From: Medicago truncatula
Taxonomy: Eukaryota; Streptophyta; Magnoliopsida; Fabales; Fabaceae
DNA length: 64,000 bases
Assembly (NCBI RefSeq): GCF_003473485.1
Contig: NC_053045.1
Coordinates: 64,233,994-64,297,993, forward strand
Reading direction: 5' to 3'
This document shows, one piece after another, positions 48,074 to 60,900 of the stretch. The position numbers and the translations under genes are program-made. The notes under the pieces are model-generated. The model did not search any database and was not told where the DNA came from. It was given only the letters and a program-made list of their open reading frames with translations. Each line of letters opens with the position of its first letter. The first letter of the stretch is position 1.

Positions 48074-49906
48074 TAGAGCTGTCAAAACGGGTGGCTCGGC
48101 CCTAAACGGGCTTCGGGCTTTATCGGGCCGGGCCAAAATGCCCGGTTGAAAAAACGGGCTTGAAATACACTACTCGAGCCCGGCCCTACACGGGTCGCGG
48201 GCTAACGGGCCGGCCCGTATTAAAAATTATATTTTTTTATATAAAAAAGTAGGCTTAAACTCACTTTTTACCCCCTAAGTTTGCAAAAGTTGCAATTTTA
48301 GCCCCCTATTAAAAAAAATGGCAAAAGCTACCCCCCATGTTTTCCCCCTTTTTCAAAACGTCGATTTTGACCGAGTCAGCCATATGTGGCATGCCACCTG
48401 GGTATTTTTTTTATTTTTTATTTTTTTTAATCCATAAATTCCACATGTATAATTAAAGAAATAAAAAAAATTATAAAATTAAAATTAAGAAGAGAGGGCA
48501 CGTGAGTGAATGAACATAACACCATTGTTGTTTCTTTTGTCCATAATGCTGGAAAGAATGTATTTTGCAAAAAAAAATCTCCCAATTCTTTCTTCCTCTT
48601 CCTTCTTTCCTAACCAAGACTTGCAAATTATTAAAATTATCAACATTGAGAAGCAATCCATTGAAAAAGGTAGCAGTTCATCATCAGCAACTGTCATATG
48701 GAAAACAAACTGAAAACAATAGATTTAAATTTCGGCGCGGTGGTGATGTTTTCCGGTGCGGTGGTCGTCGGAGAAATGTCATCCAAACATGATTTTTTGT
48801 GGGTTTTGTAGGGAATACGAAGGAGAGTACTTTTATTGTGGCAATTTGTCGAAAAATGTTTTGTGGTGGTCTAGATCTAACAATGAAGGTGGTGGTTTGA
48901 AAACTCAAAATATCTCCAATCCAAAAATAAATTCATGATGAGATAGAGAAGGAAGGGTGAATAAATATTATGTATTTTGTTTGACAAAGGATGGTTGGAA
49001 GCACCACGTTGGGTGGCCGGAAAGAGTGGCCGGAAAAAGGGAAGAGGGAGGCGGCAATTACGAAAGAAGGAAGAGGAAGAAAGAATTGGGAGGAAAAGAA
49101 AGAAGGGAGAGCATAAAGACTCTCTCACTCACGTGCCTCTACATTTTTTTTCTTTTTTGATTTTTTTAATTCAAAAGATACACGCGTGGCAATTTTAATA
49201 TTTTTTAATTAAAAATTTACACATGTGGCATGCCACATATGATTGACTCGGTCAAAATCGACGTTTTGTAAAAGGGGGAAAACATGGGGGGTAGCTTTTG
49301 CCATTTTTTTTAATAGGGGGCCAAAATTGCAACTTTTGCAAACTTAGGGGGTAAAAAGTGAGTTTAAGCCAAAAAAGTACTATAAAATACTCCTTATAAA
49401 TAAATTTTTAATATGTTTAAATAATGTCTAGCACAAAAATAAATTGTAAACATTTTTGTACACTAGTCGTAAACTAAAACGGCGAGGAAAACAATTTTAA
49501 ATAAATTAGATACGTTATGGTTATAGATATTTACTTCCCTAAAAAAAAAAGTTATAGATATTTATATATTTGATCTTTAAAATTATAAATAACGAAATGA
49601 GTAAATATAATTTTATATTACATTCATACGTGTTAATCAATTGAATTTCACATTTATTTTTTACTTTGATAATCAACTAAGTAAATAATTATTTGAAAAA
49701 TATATATAATTTATAGGATTTTTTTGTTATGCGGGCTAACGGGCTACCCGTGGCCCGTTCGGGCTAGCCCTAACGGGTACCGGGCTTTTTAGGACCGGGC
49801 TAAAAAGCCCTATTAAAATTTAGGCTCAATATTTAAGGCCCAAGCCCTATAATTAATCGGGCTAAACGGATAGGTCTGTACGGCCCGGCCCGTTTTGACA
49901 GCTATA
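48074..49906. mobile_element. Non-autonomous hAT element, 1.83 kb
   Basis: The ends are TAGAGCTGTCAAAACGGG and the complement of TATAGCTGTCAAAACGGG. A perfect 8-base TSD 'gttaatac' (48066-48073, 49907-49914) flanks it. The arms are rich in 'gggcttcgggctt' and 'cggcccggcc' motifs. More than half the length is the MULE inserted at 48252. Confidence 0.93.
48252..49370. mobile_element. MULE, 1119 bp, nested in hAT
   Basis: TIRs of about 150 bases start GGCTTAAACTCACTTTTTACC; the right end is complementary ('gggtaaaaagtgagtttaag', CC). A perfect 9-base TSD 'aaaaaagta' lies at 48243-48251 and 49371-49379. The interior has purine-rich/pyrimidine-rich arms and short frames on both strands (e.g. 'ggcgcggtggtgatgttttc'), possibly captured host sequence; none is recognised. 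Confidence 0.93.
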
Positions 49907-51463
49907 GTTAATACGGTTTTAATTGGTCGGTTGCGGTTCCAAAATTTACAACCCGGCGGTTGTAATGCCCCAATTTTATTCAATTATTATTGGTTGATTT
50001 AGAGTCTTTTATATGATTTTAAATAATTATTGTTGATTATGTGGTGTGTTATATTTTATTAAATGAGTTATTTTACTATTTAATAGAATAAGTGGGAATT
50101 TAGAATATTTGGAGTTCAAGGGGCTGATTTAGAAATAAGGAGAGTTGTGTGGGATTAAGCGGAAATAGAAGAAGTTGAATTAGGGTTAGAAAAGAAAACA
50201 GAGAAGTCAGAAAACTGTTTTCATGTACAAACAGAGTTTTGGGAGAAAAACCAAGAGAAAGTCAAGAGAAGAGCCAAGTGGGGAGAATTCAGATTTTGTA
50301 AAGCGTTGTTCATCAATCTAAGGTAAGGGTGAGGCTAACTCTCAATGATTATAGTTTGTATAATTCTGATTTTGATTTAGCAAGGGGTTGTGGTTAAATT
50401 TGGGAATTGGGATTAGGTTTTGATTATTGATTTTTGAATGAAAAAGTGTAGAAACCATAGAATTGAACGGTGGAAAGAGTGGTTAATCAGTTAGGTTAGT
50501 GATGGATTAACGTTTTAATGATAGAGTAATCATATGGTGATGATTATGGATGATTTTGGAGAGTTTAGGGTTAAGAAATGGAGCCAAGGAGGCTCCCATG
50601 GTAGAAAATCGCAGAAAAATCTGTAATATCAGCATGTATGATGCTGTCGAAATCGTGAGGCGATCCCAGTGGTCGTGAGGCGATTTTGACAGAAAATCTG
50701 TAAATTTCAGTATGTCTGATGCATACCCTGTTTCATGTTCTTGCATTTTTTTCGCACGTTTCTGTTTTGAATTGACCTTGGGTGTAAACATGAAAGTTGT
50801 AGATAATTTTGTTAGCTTTCCAATGGCTTTGATTTGACTTGAAAATGATTTTTAGTTTTTAAGATATGATGAAAATACTCCAAGGAGGTCTTAGTGAAAT
50901 CTTATGAAAATTCAGCATAACCGTTTCTAAGTTAATCCAAAACTTATGGGATAATTCCAAAGCTCAAAAGCAGAAGTACTATGAGTTCTATTAAGGTGTT
51001 TAAGAGTATTTAATCCATGTTGTGAGTTGAACCTTGGGATAGCAATGAAAGTTGTATAGGATATTAAGGATGATCTGTGAAGCTGATTGCGATGAATTGA
51101 GGTTATTTTTAATATGATATAATTGCATACGCATTACTTGGATTATGTGGGAATGTTAGATAGTGTTGAATTGCAAAGATATTGTTATATCACGTTGTCT
51201 GTATACTGTTTGTGTTGCTGTTGATTGAGTATGATTGTTGCTGATTGCTAGTTTATGTTTAACTGCATTCCATTAGAATACACAAGGTGTAGGTTCGAGT
51301 TGTAAAAGTTGCAAGTTGTCGTTCTAAGTAACGGAGTCATAGGTTGTTGATGTTGACCAAGTTGGGGAGTAAGTCATAGTTATTATGCACAGTTGTTGTC
51401 GTTGTCGTAGTTGAGTTGTATGCTGATATACACAAAGTCGAGTTCATTACATAAACATAAAGC

Positions 51464-51903
51464 GGTGAGGGCTCATGCCCTGGAACGCCTTGTCGTTCAA
51501 ATTGGTGAGGGCTTATGCTCTGGAATGCTTTGTCATTCAATCTGTTGAGGGCTCATGCCCTGGAACGCCTTGTCGTTCAAATTGGTGAGGGCTTATGCCC
51601 TGGAATGCTTTGTCATTCAATCTGTTGAGGGCTTATGCCCTGGAATGTTAATCATTCAACCGTTGAGGGCTTATGCCCTGTAATGATTTGTCATTCAATC
51701 TGTTGAGGGCTCATGCCCTGGAACGCCTTGTCGTTCAAATTGGTGAGGGCTCATGCCCTGGAATGTTAATCATTCAACCGTTGAGGGCTTATGCCCTGGA
51801 ATGCCTTGTCGTTCAATCTGTTGAGGGCTCATGCACTGGAATGATCATCATTCAAATTGTTGGGGGCTTATGCCCCGGAATGCTTAGTCATTCAACCCGT
51901 TGA
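51464..51903. repeat. Minisatellite, 11 units of about 40 bases
   Basis: Each unit has the form 'gttgagggctcatgccctgg' followed by 'aacgccttgtcgttcaa'. Starts are near 51464, 51504, 51544, 51584, 51624, 51662, 51702, 51742, 51780, 51820 and 51860. Two alternating versions (cgttcaaatt and cattcaatct) suggest past expansion of an 80-base dimer. Confidence 0.95.
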
Positions 51904-51929
51904 AAATGGTACCACAAGCCTTTAGATGT

Positions 51930-52100
51930 TGTCGTCGTTGTTGTCGTTGTTGTTGATTATGCCGCTGTAGTGATCGTTGATGGAGTTATTGTTATTGTTG
52001 TTTGTTATGCCGTTGTAGTGGTCGTTGCTGGAGTTATTGTCGTTGTAGTTGATTGTGTCGTTGATGTAGTTGTCGATTGAGTTGTTGTTGTCATCGTTGG
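51930..52100. repeat. Imperfect GTT/GTC trinucleotide tract
   Basis: Repeats of 'gttgtcgttgttg' alternate with two copies of 'gttatgccgttgtagtg' spaced by about 60 bases, directly after the minisatellite in the solo LTR. Confidence 0.8.
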
Positions 52101-53481
52101 TTGATTTAGTAAGTTTTATTAAAGTTGAAGAAGTATGAATATTAATGTTGAACATATGTTGTTAATTATATTATTTAATTAAGTTGTTAAATGCAGTTGA
52201 TGATTATATATATATATATATCTATTATTATTGTTTGTGAATCTCACCCCTTCTGCTTGGAAATGTTGCTCTTCGTATGAGTAACTTGCAGGTGATCAAG
52301 ATTAAGTAGCTGGTGTTGCTGTCGTGAGTGGCTATCCCTCACTGAGTCTTTAGGTTGCTCTGATACGTAACGGGATGAGATCTTTTGTGGCTATTTTATG
52401 TTCCTTACGTATTTGATTATGATATTAATTAATTAAGTTGTTTAACTGAATTTATGAGACGTTTTGATGAGGCCTACGTGCCAAGACTTATTTATGTTGA
52501 TGAATTTAATCCGCTGCAATGTTTTGGAATTTGATTTATATTGAAGGATAATTAGTTAATTATCTTATTTATGATTTTATGAAGGTAGCATTCCGTTTAT
52601 GTGGAAAACTTTGATTATTTATATAAAATTTTTAAGTTGGGAAAACGGGGTGTTACAGCGGTACTCACAACCGACCGAGTCAGAACCAAAGCTTATACCT
52701 TTAGCTTGCAATTGGCATTCAAGTGCAGGGATTACTTAAAAGCCTAGTCACCTACACCTAATACCTATTATTACCTACTTAAAAGCTTCTAGTGCACGTT
52801 CTCGTTCCTCCACAATAAATAATGAAAAATATTAATCGGTGCCCTGGGCACTGTTTAAAAGTTTTAAAAAGTGTCATTTTTAATTTAATTTTTCTTTTTT
52901 TAATACTTTAACCAGTGTTCGGGGTACTATTTAACACAACCCATAGATAATTTAAAAGTCTTCCACTACACATTTACAGTGTCATATACAAAGACAAAAT
53001 TTAATTAAGAACAACATCTTCTTCCCCTCTTTTAAACTTTTTTAAGTCGCTATTGCATAACAAAACCCACTCAAATTTGTCCAAATTTAAATTGAAATTC
53101 AGCAGCTCATCTATAGAATCAAACAACACAATTAATTATCGTTATCTATTTTGACTCATTAAATATCAAAGCTTCTTCCTTTCTGTTTGTTTGCTTGCTT
53201 CGGTCTTCACTCATCTTTCCCATTGTTTGATGTATTCCATTGTTTCATGTGGGACATGAAACAATTTGTTATGTGAGAAAATCGTCCTGCTAATACTGTG
53301 AATGGAGAAGATGCTAACCGAACAAACCGAACCGTTCAATCTGACACCGCTTTCAACCGCTACCCGCTCAAACCGAAGCTCACCGCGGTCGAGAATGGGT
53401 CTCTAAAAACCCTCTTCGGTTTTCTTTGAATGAGCACTTTGCGAACCGAATCCACCCGAACCCGCCCACTGCTCTACCCTA

Positions 53482-54480
53482 ATTGGAGGAGGGATTTGTT
53501 GGGTTTACATAAATTCTTTAAATTTAACATATGTTGTTATAATATTCTTAAAATAAAAAATATATGAATCATAATCATTGATTTATCATTCTCTAAAGAA
53601 TCACTCGTTAAAAAAATATGAAAGATTTTACCGTTTTCCCTTATATTTTCAACCCTCCAAAGTCTTCATTCCCCACCCTCTAAAGCCTTCATTTCCTTCC
53701 CCTCCAAACTCCTAAACAAAGCCTTCGAGTGTGTTTGGATGAGGTAATTGACAAATTTTAGAGAACTCAGAATTCTAGGCAATTTAAATGATTTAATTAA
53801 ATTACTTTTATTTCTCAATTCTTTTGTTTGGATGGAGTAATAAAAAAAATTCATTGTCATCAATTTTGGATAACTTTTATAAATTATTTTTTTTGGGCCA
53901 AATTTAAAATTGAAATTAGGGGTCAACTTGTAAATTTCAAAAATTTGAGAGGTCAAATTATAATTTTTGAAAAATTTGAGCGACCAATTTGCAAATTTTT
54001 TGAGTTTGAAATTTTTTGCAAAATTTGAATATCAAAATGCAAAATATGAGAAATTATAGCATGTAGAAATTTGAAATTCTTAGTATTTATGTGTCATCTG
54101 AAATTTTTTAAATTTAACTTAGAACAAAATACTTTATAAATTTCCACTATTTTGAAAATTATTCAAATTATTATTCAAACAATGAAATTCACCTCAAAAC
54201 ATTTAAATTCTCTTAAAACTTTCCTCCATCCAAACACACTGGAAGAATTTTACCATCTATTATGACCCGATTTGATGGGTTAATATGCAATTGTGGGTAC
54301 CGGGGGTTCATTTTTCTTCATAATACAAAATCCCACTAGAGGAGAGATTTGTAGGGTTTCCATAAATTCTTCAATTTTATTATATATTATTAATATATTT
54401 TTACAATTAAAAACATATTAATCATAAACATTGGTTTATCATTCTCTTAAAAAACACTCTTTAAAAAAAAAGTGAATTTT
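53482..54480. repeat. Direct repeats flanking a MITE
   Basis: 'gggatttgttgggtttacat' and following text (about 53490-53620) recur as 'agagatttgtagggtttcca' and onward (54345-54480). The second copy is preceded by 'tttttcttcataatacaa', which in the first copy lies at 47912, before the inserted hAT. Between them, 53728-54240 has ends 'agtgtgtttggatga' and 'tccatccaaacacact', a probable MITE without clear TSD. Confidence 0.65.
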
Positions 54481-54540
54481 TTTTCTATGGAACACCTTTT
54501 TTTATTTTATATCTTTGCTATTCTTCACTCTAAATTTTAT

Positions 54541-54600
54541 GTTTTTTTTGTGGTGATCGGAGTTTGAACTTCGGACCTTACATATATCATGCATTGACCT
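54541..54600 (-). mobile_element. Truncated tRNA-derived SINE relic
   Basis: On the minus strand 'taggtcaatgcatgatatat' and 'gaagttcaaactccgatcac', then an A-run, match the short SINE family at 31797. The 5' A-box is lost and no TSD was found. Confidence 0.5.
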
Positions 54601-54770
54601 AATTATGATGTTTTAGCAAAATAAGAAAATAATGAGAAGATAATAAAACAAAAAATATGATATGAAATTATTTACTAAAAAAATAAAAAAAAGATTTAGA
54701 GTAAATAAAAATATTTATTTATAATAACAGCACGTGAAATATTTGAGTGTGAGTAAAATTGGGGTGGGTG

Positions 54771-54779
54771 TTATAAAAG
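54771..54779 (+). promoter_or_regulatory. TATA box of PDS5 gene
   Basis: TTATAAAAG lies about 180 bases before the ATG and is followed by a CT/GA-rich leader. Confidence 0.55.
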
Positions 54780-54954
54780 AGAAGAAAAACGTAAGACAAA
54801 AAGAAAACCCTTTTTTTCCTTCTTCTTGTCATATTTCTCTCTCGTAAATCGTTTTCTGAGCTTCGTTCCTTCGTTCATTCATTCGTTTCTCGTGTGAAAC
54901 TCATGAAAGTGAAAGAAGAAGAAGAAGAGTGAAACGGCATCGTTTAAGAGAATT

Positions 54955-57900
54955 ATGGCGGGTTCTTCTTCTCCTTCTTCGAAGAGTCATTATCTGCAGC
55001 TACTGAAGGAGTTAGGATCCAAGTTCGATATCATCGTTCCTACTTCCAAAGACTCTCTCATCAAACTCTTGAAGGTTTTCTTTTTCTTCTTTCATCTTCC
55101 AATTCAATTTATAACTTTCAACAATTATTTATTTATGTAGCTAAGTTCTTTTAGGATTAAGATTTAATGCATTCAATTTCGTGCTCTTCTTTTAAAACCT
55201 AGCTATAACTGTATGTATGTAGGTGTTAGTTAATTTACGTTATTAGGTTTTTCTTCAATTGGAATTAATAAATTACTATTTCTGGTAAATTTATTACTAT
55301 GCTTGTTTTTATGAGCTCACAATTAAATGACTAATTTGATTCTTGAGTGGAACAATTCTTGCTAGAGGGTTAACACACAAAAAAGAAAATTAAGAGGAAA
55401 TGGATACATATACTGAAATTTGCAACTGAATCAGAAAGGAATGTTTGTGAATGAGGGATTAGTTGTTTATATGGAAATAGGCTCTGTTTGGATTAACAAC
55501 TAATTAGTTGAGAGCTTCTCAATTAAAATGAGGTTTATGTTCATCACTTATGAACAAGTCTGTGTAAGCTTATAGGTGTTTATCCAGTAGTTAAATGACA
55601 GAGTATTTGAAAGAGTTGAGATGCCGCAGCTAATTTTTATTAATAAACAAGAAGCTGTTATCTAAAATATATGCTTAGTTACTTAAGATTTTTTAATATT
55701 TTTATCTTTCCATTGGTATTTGTGGAGAATTCACTCAAACTGACTCTTAGTGTTGTGAAATTAGTCTGTTATGAAGCTACTGTGTCTTTCTTTCATGCAG
55801 CAAGCAACCACATACCTTGCTGAGTTGGATCAGTCACCTTTGACTACAACAAGAGATTCAATGAATCCCTTTTTTAATGCAATTGTTAAGCCAGAACTAC
55901 TGAAACACCAAGATAAGGATGTCAAGCTTCTAGTTGCAACATGTATTTGTGAGATAACTCGGATCACTGCACCTGAAGCTCCTTACAATGATGAAATTCT
56001 AAAGGTGCCTTTCTTTCACTTGGTTATACTTCATTTTCATATTCACAACTTAAGGAATTATCTCCATTTTAGTTTGTGCCGAAAAAAGGTGGAACATTAT
56101 TTACGATTATCCTTTGCACTAATCTATGTTAAATCTCCTTGTAGGATACCTTTCGGTTGATTGTGAGCACTTTTAGTGGTCTAAGTGATACCAGCGGTCC
56201 ATCCTTTGGACGGAGAGTTGTTATATTGGAGACACTTGCAAAATATAGGTCGTGTGTTGTGATGTTAGATCTTGAATGTGATGATCTGGTGAATGAAATG
56301 TTCAGTACTTTTGTTGCGGTTGCCAGGTTTGTTCATCATAAAATCTTATAATTAATCGTCAAGTGTGTGCTATTATTAATTACTTATAAATACGGGTTAC
56401 CCTTGTGAAAGTTTCTGTTATTCACTTGCAATATTGCAAACCCAGTATCTTGTTTTTTTTCCCTCTCTAGTTCTTTTGTTCTTTTACCTGGTCGTATAAG
56501 AAATTAATAATGACAAATGAATTAAAGATAATTACACAAACTATACATCTCTGCATACCTGGAATGTGGTGTTTTTGAGAAGCAAGTAATGTATTGCTAC
56601 ATACAGCCTCCACCTAGTTGGACAAGGCTTGATTATCATTCTTGAAACTTGACACTTTCAGACACTAAAATGAGAGCTAAGAATATATGTCCTAGCCATT
56701 TTCTTGTAGGCCAAAATTTCTATGCTTTCTTGAAAAATTCCTCTTTGGATTAATAATTGTTTAACCCATATATTTTGTTTCATTCTTAGAGATGATCATC
56801 CAGAAAGTGTCTTGTCATCCATGCAAACTATAATGGTGGTTCTCTTAGAAGAGAGTGAGGATGTTCACGGGGATCTGTTGTCTATCTTACTTTCTACATT
56901 AGGCCGCGGAAACAAGGTATTTACTTTTTATAAATTCCTCTTCCTCTTGAAAGCAGATAGCTAATGCTTTTACTGCTCTAAATTCCATTATTATTTAAGA
57001 AGTGTGATTTTTCAAATTTTATTTCCAGGGTGTTACTATGGCTGCAAAAAGACTTGCCATGAATGTCATACAACATTGTGTGGGAAAACTTGAATCCAGC
57101 ATTAAACAACTTTTGCTATCGTTAATGTCTGGAGATAGCAAGCTAGTGAACAGTCAAATTGAATACCATGGAATTATCTATGATCTCTATTGCTGTGCTC
57201 CTCAGATCCTATCTGGAGTTCTCCCTTATGTGACAGGAGAGCTACTGGTAATTGATGTTTTATTGGCTTAAAGCAGTGTCATGCATCTCCTTTGTTATGA
57301 TTTTACTGCTACGATATTTTCTTTAATATACGTCGTTATGATTTGTGGAAGTTCTGAGTTTTGAAATATATAAAGTTGTAATATCAGTCATTTGGGCATC
57401 ATTAATTTTGTTCATGAGTTGGGTTAAATAATACTTTTTGCTCTCCTTTGATGTCTGGTTTCTCACTTGTAATCTGGAAATTTGTAGACAGACCAATTGG
57501 AAACCCGTTTGAAAGCAATGAACTTGGTTGGCGATATGATTTCTATTCCTGGAACTTCCATTCCTGAAGCATTTCAGCCTATATTTTCAGAATTCTTAAA
57601 GAGGTTGTCTGATAGAGTTGTTGAGGTTCGCATGTCTGCCATTGAGCATGTAAAGAACTGTCTGCTGTTGAATCCTTTTAGAGCAGAAGCTTCTCAAATA
57701 TTATGTGAGTGCAATAAACACAAACATCCAGTTGGTCTATGTTTTTTCTAATCTTTATGTTATACCTGCTGATTTTATTTGAGTTGTACTTAGCTGCTCT
57801 TTGTGAACGGCTGCTGGATTTTGATGAAAATGTTCGAAAGAAAGTTGTGGCTGTTATATGTGATGTGGCATGTCATGCCCTAAATGCAATCCCACTTGAA

Positions 57901-60900
57901 ACGGTGAAACTTGTTGCGGAACGGCTTCGTGATAAATCTGTATGTATATCTCTATATTTTGGTCTTCGTGTCTTTTTTATCCAACCTTTTGTTGATTTGA
58001 CTATGGCATCTCATTTCCTTTTTTTACTTTACATTTGCAGCTACTTGTTAAAAAGTATACTATGGAAAGATTGGCTGAAGTGCATAGAGTTTTTTGCGAG
58101 AATAGCTGTGAAACAGTCAAACTCAATGAATATGACTGGATTCCTGGGAAAATTGTTAGATGTTTCTATGACAAAGATTTCAGGTGTCACACTTCTGCTG
58201 AATTCTTTAGCATCTTTGCTACTTCTTATTTCTATTTTTTCCTTTTTGGTTTGGCTTTCCACTTTTCATTTCTATTTTTTCATGTTAGATGCGTTCTAAT
58301 CATGTGTTTTTTCTGTTCATTTCATTATGCAGATCTGATATAATTGAATCCGTTTTATGTGGATCCGTATTTCCAGTAGAATTTTCAACTAGTGATATTG
58401 TTAAACGTTGGGTTGAAATTTTCTCTGGATTTGATAAAGTAGAGGTCAAGGCTCTTGAAAAGATATTGGAGCAGAAACAAAGGTAAGCCTGGTTGACTTC
58501 TCTGGTTTCTCAACATCAATAATCAATAAAAATTTCATTTGTATTGTCTTTCTCTTGTAACAGGTTACAGCAAGAGATGCAGAAGTATCTGTCTCTGAGG
58601 CAGAAGCATCAGGTATGTGACTTTGTAAGTTGGAAAGATGAATTTCTCATAGGGAATTTAACGACAATGGCATTGAATCTTATTTAAATGCAGGATAAAG
58701 ATGTTCCTGAGGTCCAAAAGAAGATTCGATTCTGTTTCAAAGTAATGTCCCATTCGTTTGGTGACCCCATAAAGGCCGAAGAGAATTTCCAGTTTCTCGA
58801 ACAGTTAACAGATGCTAATATTTGGAAGATTTTGGCAAATCTTGTTGATCCAAATACTAGCCTCCATCAAGCACGTGCCTATCGGGTAAAATTAATCACT
58901 GAATGATAGATATGTTTTCAATGATGCATTTTTTTGGAAAATCATTGCTAGAAACTGTATATACATTAGTCGTCGAAGTGAGTATGAGAGCTATTTATTT
59001 GAACTTGATGCTCAATTCCTGTGATATATACAATTTACAAATATTTCCTGAACTTGGGTGCTTACTTTCTCCTTTTTTCTTTCTTTCCTTTTTTTATTTC
59101 TGATTTTAACTCTTTTCAGTAGTTTCATTAATTGCCTCCTCGGATGGTATTGCCAAATACACTGGCTTTCCCTTGCTTTTTGACTATAGATTTGATTAAT
59201 TATTCTTTTCACTTTGCGAGTGTTATATTATCAACATTATAATCTTAACACAAGCCTGTATTAAATTGTTAACCACTGAACTGGCAACTAGCTTAAACTA
59301 AAATTAACATTAACGATCTTCAGAATCTGATGCCACTACATCTGTGTCTAGATCTACTTTCCTGTAGCCGTTACGAAGATTATTTCTAGGTGTCAATAAG
59401 ATGAACTGCATAGACTCAGTGCTGTAATTTCAAACAAATCATGACTGTTAGGGGTCTGTTAGCTATACTCTAGTATTATACTAAGGAACACTATCACAAG
59501 TTTCAACATCTAAATGTTAGCCTTGTTGTTGTTATGCGTTTTTTAATAACTATTTTTGTAGTTGAAAGAAACTGTACCTTGGACTTTGTTATTTGCCAAT
59601 TGTGAACATTTTTGTTTATTTATTTATTTCTTGTCTGCAGGATGATTTGCTTAAAATACTTGGCGTGAAACATCCTCTCTACGAATTTCTGAATACATTC
59701 TCTATGAAGTGCTCCTACCTGCTTTTCAACAAGGAGCATGTAAAAGCAATTCTTGAAGAAATTGTAGCTCAAAAATCTGCAGAGAATGCTCAGCGTACAC
59801 AGTCTTGTATGGATTTATTGGTGGTAAGAGCATATCATTTTTAGGTCTCTTGGACTGTTGCACGTAGTTCGTTAACATTTATCCATGAATTCTGGGACAG
59901 ATAATGAATAAATAGTTTCCAGCTTTAGCTTATAATGATGTTGCAAATTGTGCTTTATGTTGATGCTGATTAATTGGTATTTGTGGACTTAGGATGATTG
60001 TGTATAGTAAGTGCTGATTTTTCCAAAAACTTAATCTGTTAGGAGAAGGGCCAGAAATGATTTTTATTTATATCTCTAATTATGGATTTACTGGTGGTAA
60101 GAGCATATCATTTTTAGGTCTCTTGGACTGTTGCACGTAGTTCGTTAACATTTATCCATGAATTCTGGGACAGATAATGAATAAATAGTTTCCAGCTTTA
60201 GCTTATAATGTTGCAAATTGTGCTTTATGTTGATGCTGATTAATTGGTATTTGTGGACTTAGGATGATTGTGTATAGTAAGTGCTGATTTTTCCAAAAAC
60301 TTAATCTGTTAGGAGAAGGGCTAGAAATGATTTTTATTTATATCTCTAATTCAGCCTCTTGAGTGAAAATCCCTTAAGCTTTAAGTCTGAAATAATCAGA
60401 TTCCCGGATGGAATCTTTGAATCGAGTATGGTAACTGGCGTGGATCAAACTTTTGATTGTTTGGTCCCTATATATATATATATATATATATATATTTGAA
60501 TACAAGTAACTTATTTTTTATATGTATGATAGGATGAGACTTAATTAATTAAAAGAAGCTTTGATATCCCAAGGGTTTGTTTGATATGTATGATAGGATA
60601 ATCCCTAAATGCCTAAGCTGACAGGAAAAGGTTATAGAATAGTTTTTAACAAGTGCCATTGTCATGTGTTTGGAATTTGGATGCTTTTAATTTTTCATAT
60701 CCTTCTCTAATAATTTTATCCTCAAGTATTCCTGCTATGAAACTGTGGTGTGGTTTGCATCAGTGTGGACACAGATTTAGTATTCAAGAGAAAAATATTT
60801 TCTTATTTGAAAATTAACTTGTGATAAACTGCAGATAATTGCCCGTTTCTGTCCATTGGTTCTTAGTGGTAGTGAGGAGGAACTGGTGAATCTACTGAAG

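Larger units (their letters stand above)
49961..52657 (+). mobile_element. Solo LTR, 2.7 kb
   Basis: It starts TGTAATGCCCC and ends GGGGTGTTACA, the inverted-end style of plant Gypsy LTRs, and is flanked by a perfect 5-base TSD 'gcggt' (49956-49960, 52658-52662). There is no internal coding region, primer-binding site or polypurine tract, so it is a solo LTR left by recombination. It includes a 40-base minisatellite (51464-51903) and a GTT/GTC-rich tract (51930-52100). Confidence 0.9.
47954..53481. mobile_element. hAT-like element interrupted by other elements
   Basis: The left end TAGGGGTGAGCAAAC and right end 'gctctacccta' are roughly complementary. Subterminal 'acccgcccg' and 'cccgaacccgcccac' and many 'aaccgaac' and 'cggttgcggtt' motifs mark both sides. 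The 8-base flanks 'attggaag' (47946-47953) and 'attggagg' (53482-53489) differ at one base. The flanking host sequence recurs uninterrupted at 54310-54480, which supports insertion at this point. Confidence 0.6.
47813..53725. mobile_element. Candidate outer element enclosing nested insertions
   Basis: 'gactttgtttgcaagtttgg' at 47813 is answered by 'ccaaactcctaaacaaagcc' at 53704-53723, imperfectly complementary. No TSD was resolved. If real, this is the outermost shell of the nest. Its body is the sequence left after removing 47954-53481. Confidence 0.4.

Noticed and set aside
51673-51903. 76-codon repeat protein in the minisatellite
   Set aside because: The frame exists only because the 40-base units lack stops; unit lengths of 38 and 40 break any codon periodicity.
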